A stretch of 64,000 nucleotides of DNA, taken from the NCBI GenBank assembly GCA_030730425.1, contig JANQVH010000031.1:1-64000 (forward strand), in the 5' to 3' direction. The stretch is from Candidatus Nanopelagicaceae bacterium (GTDB taxonomy: Bacteria > Actinomycetota > Actinomycetes > Nanopelagicales > Nanopelagicaceae). Shown piece after piece: positions 61,945-64,000 of the stretch (position 1 is the stretch's first letter; each line of letters opens with the position of its first letter). Under the pieces are notes generated by a model. That model was given only the letters and a program-made list of their open reading frames with translations. It searched no databases and had not been told where the DNA came from. The translations under genes were made by a program, and so were the position numbers.

Positions 61945-63300
61945 TTAAGGCTTGAGTGGCTTAGCCGCTTTGATCTCTTCGAGGCGAGCAAGTGACTCAA
62001 GCCTTTCTGCTGCATGATCAACAATACGTTTTGGATAGCCATTTTTATATCCATCCTCAGAGTCCCAAGGCTCATGAATATCATCGCTTGCTAGGTGAGA
62101 TAGCTCTGGGACATATTTCTTAATATAAATTCCTTCGGGATCAAATCTTCTTCCCTGCTCAATTGGGTTAAAGACGCGGTAATAAGGCGAGGCATCGGTG
62201 CCGCAGCCCGCTGTCCATTGCCAGCCATGCGAATTTGATGCCACATCATTATCAATTAGGTATTTCATAAAGAAATTAGCGCCATGTTGCCACTCAATAT
62301 GAAGGTCTTTAACTAGGAATGAGGCAACCACCATGCGAGTTCGGTTATGCATCCATCCTTCTTTAACTAATTGGCGCATTGCTGCGTCAACAAATGGATA
62401 GCCAGTCTTTCCGCTGGACCAAGCTTCGAAGGCCTTTCCGGGTTTTTCATAACGCATTTTTTTGTATTTAGGATCGTAGTAATCACGGCTGGTGTGGGGA
62501 TTATTGTGAAGTACATCGGCATAAAACTCGCGCCAGGCTATCTCTTTACGATAAACCTCATGGCCTTTTGATTGACCCAGTGAGGCAAGAATAGTTCTTG
62601 GATGAATCTCTCCCCAACGAAGATGAGGACTTAATTTACTTGTTCCCTCAATGCCTGGAATATTTCGATTATCCCCATAATCTTCGGCTGACTCCTTTAG
62701 GAACTTTTTGAATCTTATGAGCGCAACTGCCTCACCAGATTCTTGCAAGATAATTCCATCAGGGGCTTTCCAATTAGGAATATTCTGATCACTTTTCTTA
62801 GGTGTAACCCAATTAGGATTTTTAGGAGCAGTAACTGGAGCGCGCCAGCCATGCGCTAGCCACCCTCGATAAAACGGTGTGTAAACCTTATAGGGCGTTC
62901 CATCCCCTTTGAGAACTCTTCCTGGAGCAACAGCGTAGGCCGATCCAAGTTGTTCTAATTTAATCCCTGCACTTCTTAGCTCTTCATCTCTTGCATTTCC
63001 ATAAGGAGCAAATGGAAACGCAGAGTGAATTGAAGTTGCTTCATATCGCTTCATTAAATTTGAGAGAACTTCCACGGGATTTCCACTAATCACATGGAGT
63101 GCCCCGCCTAGAGAATCATTTAAAGCCGTTAGTGAGTTAGCAAGAAAAGCCCTACGATGCTCGCCAGCTCGCTCTGAGATTTCATCATCCAAAATAAATA
63201 GTGGGATCACTTCATCTGCTTCATCCAGGCAAGCAAGAAGAGCAGGATTATCTGCAAGTCTTAAGTCCCTACGAAACCAGAATATAGAGCGCTTACTCAT
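61945..63300 (-). CDS. phrB: deoxyribodipyrimidine photolyase (class I, cryptochrome/photolyase family)
   Basis: It repairs UV pyrimidine dimers using light and FAD. An N-terminal antenna domain (SIFWFRRDLRLADNPALLACL) precedes the FAD domain with LSPHLRWGEIHPRTI, REIAWREFYADVL, GKTGYPFVDAAMRQLVKEGWMHNRTRMVVASFLVKDLHIEW and YLIDNDVASNSHGWQWTAGCGTDASPYYRVFNP. 451 residues from ATG 63300 (TTGAAT plus six bases upstream); TTG 63312 is an alternative. It fits a sunlit surface-water habitat. Confidence 0.93.
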   Translation of the reverse strand: MSKRSIFWFRRDLRLADNPALLACLDEADEVIPLFILDDEISERAGEHRRAFLANSLTALNDSLGGALHVISGNPVEVLSNLMKRYEATSIHSAFPFAPYGNARDEELRSAGIKLEQLGSAYAVAPGRVLKGDGTPYKVYTPFYRGWLAHGWRAPVTAPKNPNWVTPKKSDQNIPNWKAPDGIILQESGEAVALIRFKKFLKESAEDYGDNRNIPGIEGTSKLSPHLRWGEIHPRTILASLGQSKGHEVYRKEIAWREFYADVLHNNPHTSRDYYDPKYKKMRYEKPGKAFEAWSSGKTGYPFVDAAMRQLVKEGWMHNRTRMVVASFLVKDLHIEWQHGANFFMKYLIDNDVASNSHGWQWTAGCGTDASPYYRVFNPIEQGRRFDPEGIYIKKYVPELSHLASDDIHEPWDSEDGYKNGYPKRIVDHAAERLESLARLEEIKAAKPLKP

Positions 63301-63346
63301 GGCGTGATTCAACCATTACTTTGCATATTTAGCGCTGCGATCTTGA

Positions 63347-64000
63347 TTAAGAGAGTCGATAGATGCCAAGGCAGGCGCCATCAGATTTGTAAATCTGACC
63401 TTTCAAATCGGGGCCATAGAGACGCTGCTTAACTTCTGCAATCCCATCAAGTTTAATCCTCTGAGCAGATCGACTCACAACTACTAAGAGTTTTTCTCGC
63501 TTAGATTCTCTTTCAAAGACCAAGAGATCATCTTCAATCAAAATCCAACGAAGCCCTCCTTGAGCTAGAGCGTGGGACTGACGTCTAATTTTAATGAGCT
63601 TCTTAACTTCGCTTAGAAAATCATGGTCCCAGCTCTGCCCACTCCAATCGATAGTTCTTCTGCCATCTTCTCCCCACTGGCCTTCTACTCCTAATTCATC
63701 GCCTGCATAAATTGAAGGAACTCCGGGATAGGTAAGTAGCAGACCCATTCCAGCAATGTGGCGTTTACTATCTTTTCCTACAACGTTTCTAAATCTTGCT
63801 GTGTCATGTGAATCTAGTAGCAGCATTGAGGAGACAAAATTTCTCCAAGGAATAGTTGAAGAAAACTCTTTCATAGCCGAAACCATCTCGCCAGCAGTAA
63901 AACGAGGAATTGATACTGGAACTCCAAAGAAAGCTTTCTCGACTTCGGCTTTGTTACTTAGCCAACCCCAGATAGGGCGCATAAAGCCGTTGTAATTCAT
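63347..64000 (-). CDS. GH13 (alpha-amylase family) enzyme, C-terminal part, 5' end outside the window
   Basis: At least 217 residues of a glycoside hydrolase family 13 protein. The end of the barrel holds SSMLLLDSHDTARF (the conserved His-Asp of region IV), GMGLLLTYPGVPSIYAGDELGVEGQWGEDGRRTIDW and a C-terminal beta domain with LIKIRRQSHALAQGGLRW. GDELG-type sequences occur in neopullulanases and maltodextrin glucosidases. The reading frame continues past the window edge, so the true start is not visible. It acts on alpha-glucans; the exact specificity is undetermined. Confidence 0.85.
   Translation of the reverse strand: MNYNGFMRPIWGWLSNKAEVEKAFFGVPVSIPRFTAGEMVSAMKEFSSTIPWRNFVSSMLLLDSHDTARFRNVVGKDSKRHIAGMGLLLTYPGVPSIYAGDELGVEGQWGEDGRRTIDWSGQSWDHDFLSEVKKLIKIRRQSHALAQGGLRWILIEDDLLVFERESKREKLLVVVSRSAQRIKLDGIAEVKQRLYGPDLKGQIYKSDGACLGIYRLS

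Noticed and set aside
55486-62000. The 55.6-62 kb accessory genes as a genomic island inserted at tRNA-Arg
   Set aside because: Islands normally enter at the tRNA 3' end, which here faces purU. The accessory genes lie on the 5' side, there is no integrase, and I saw no repeat of the tRNA end downstream.

Overview
The window looks like a chromosomal segment of a small-genome actinobacterium, most like the freshwater acI group (Nanopelagicales). It is moderately AT-rich, coding is very dense, many genes overlap by a few bases, and the gene order is classically actinobacterial. Two long blocks keep the order I recall for Mycobacterium tuberculosis: ychF-DUF6542-ispH-xseA-xseB-fum-phoH2-uppS-DUF4307-greA, and ppx-DUF501-ftsB-eno-mazG-lipoprotein-mfd-glmU/prs/rplY/pth-ispE-rsmA-tatD-metG-rsmI-pmt-sepX-rimJ-moeA-like-MTHFS-fmdB. 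The whiB7-uvrD2-nudC group at the left end is a third conserved block. The taxon is inferred, not proven.

Layout. 1-5.2 kb: a 5'-clipped tRNA-His, whiB7 behind a strong terminator and a small ORF, uvrD2, nudC, a phosphatase-fold protein, and two genes resembling actinophage early genes. 5.2-16.9 kb: housekeeping (typA, ychF, rmuC, ispH, xseAB, class I fumarase, a secreted lysozyme-fold protein, phoH2, uppS). 16.9-22.9 kb: membrane proteins, SURF1, greA, an ABC exporter, an MFS exporter and a Bax-inhibitor-like protein. 22.9-31.7 kb: an unusual tRNA overlapped by a uracil-DNA glycosylase gene, ppx, ftsB, eno, mazG and mfd. 31.8-44.9 kb: ppc, pth, rplY, prs, glmU, tRNA-Gln, isoprenoid, RNA-modification and translation genes. 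44.9-55.5 kb: protein O-mannosyltransferase, the sepX/rimJ/moeA-like cell-division neighbourhood, an acyl-CoA dehydrogenase, a copper/oxidase-assembly protein, an MmpL-type transporter and purU. 55.5-64 kb: a more accessory region (saccharopine-dehydrogenase-like protein plus SDR, a secreted coiled-coil protein, an orphan Tat-exported Rieske protein, a membrane GGDEF protein, homospermidine synthase, photolyase, a partial GH13 enzyme).

Expression signals fall in two classes. Many genes start on a leaderless transcript: a TANNNT-like -10 hexamer followed by exactly six bases and then ATG or GTG. Several divergent pairs place two such promoters back to back in 17-33 bp. A minority (phage-like pair, secreted hydrolase, phoH2, BI-1 protein, secreted coiled-coil protein, Rieske protein, homospermidine synthase) have real leaders with strong Shine-Dalgarno sequences. 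I applied the leaderless rule to correct several start codons and to propose a 33-residue gene at 52393-52494.

No CRISPR array, insertion sequence, rRNA or intact prophage was seen, and no gene-free stretch exceeds about 215 bases.
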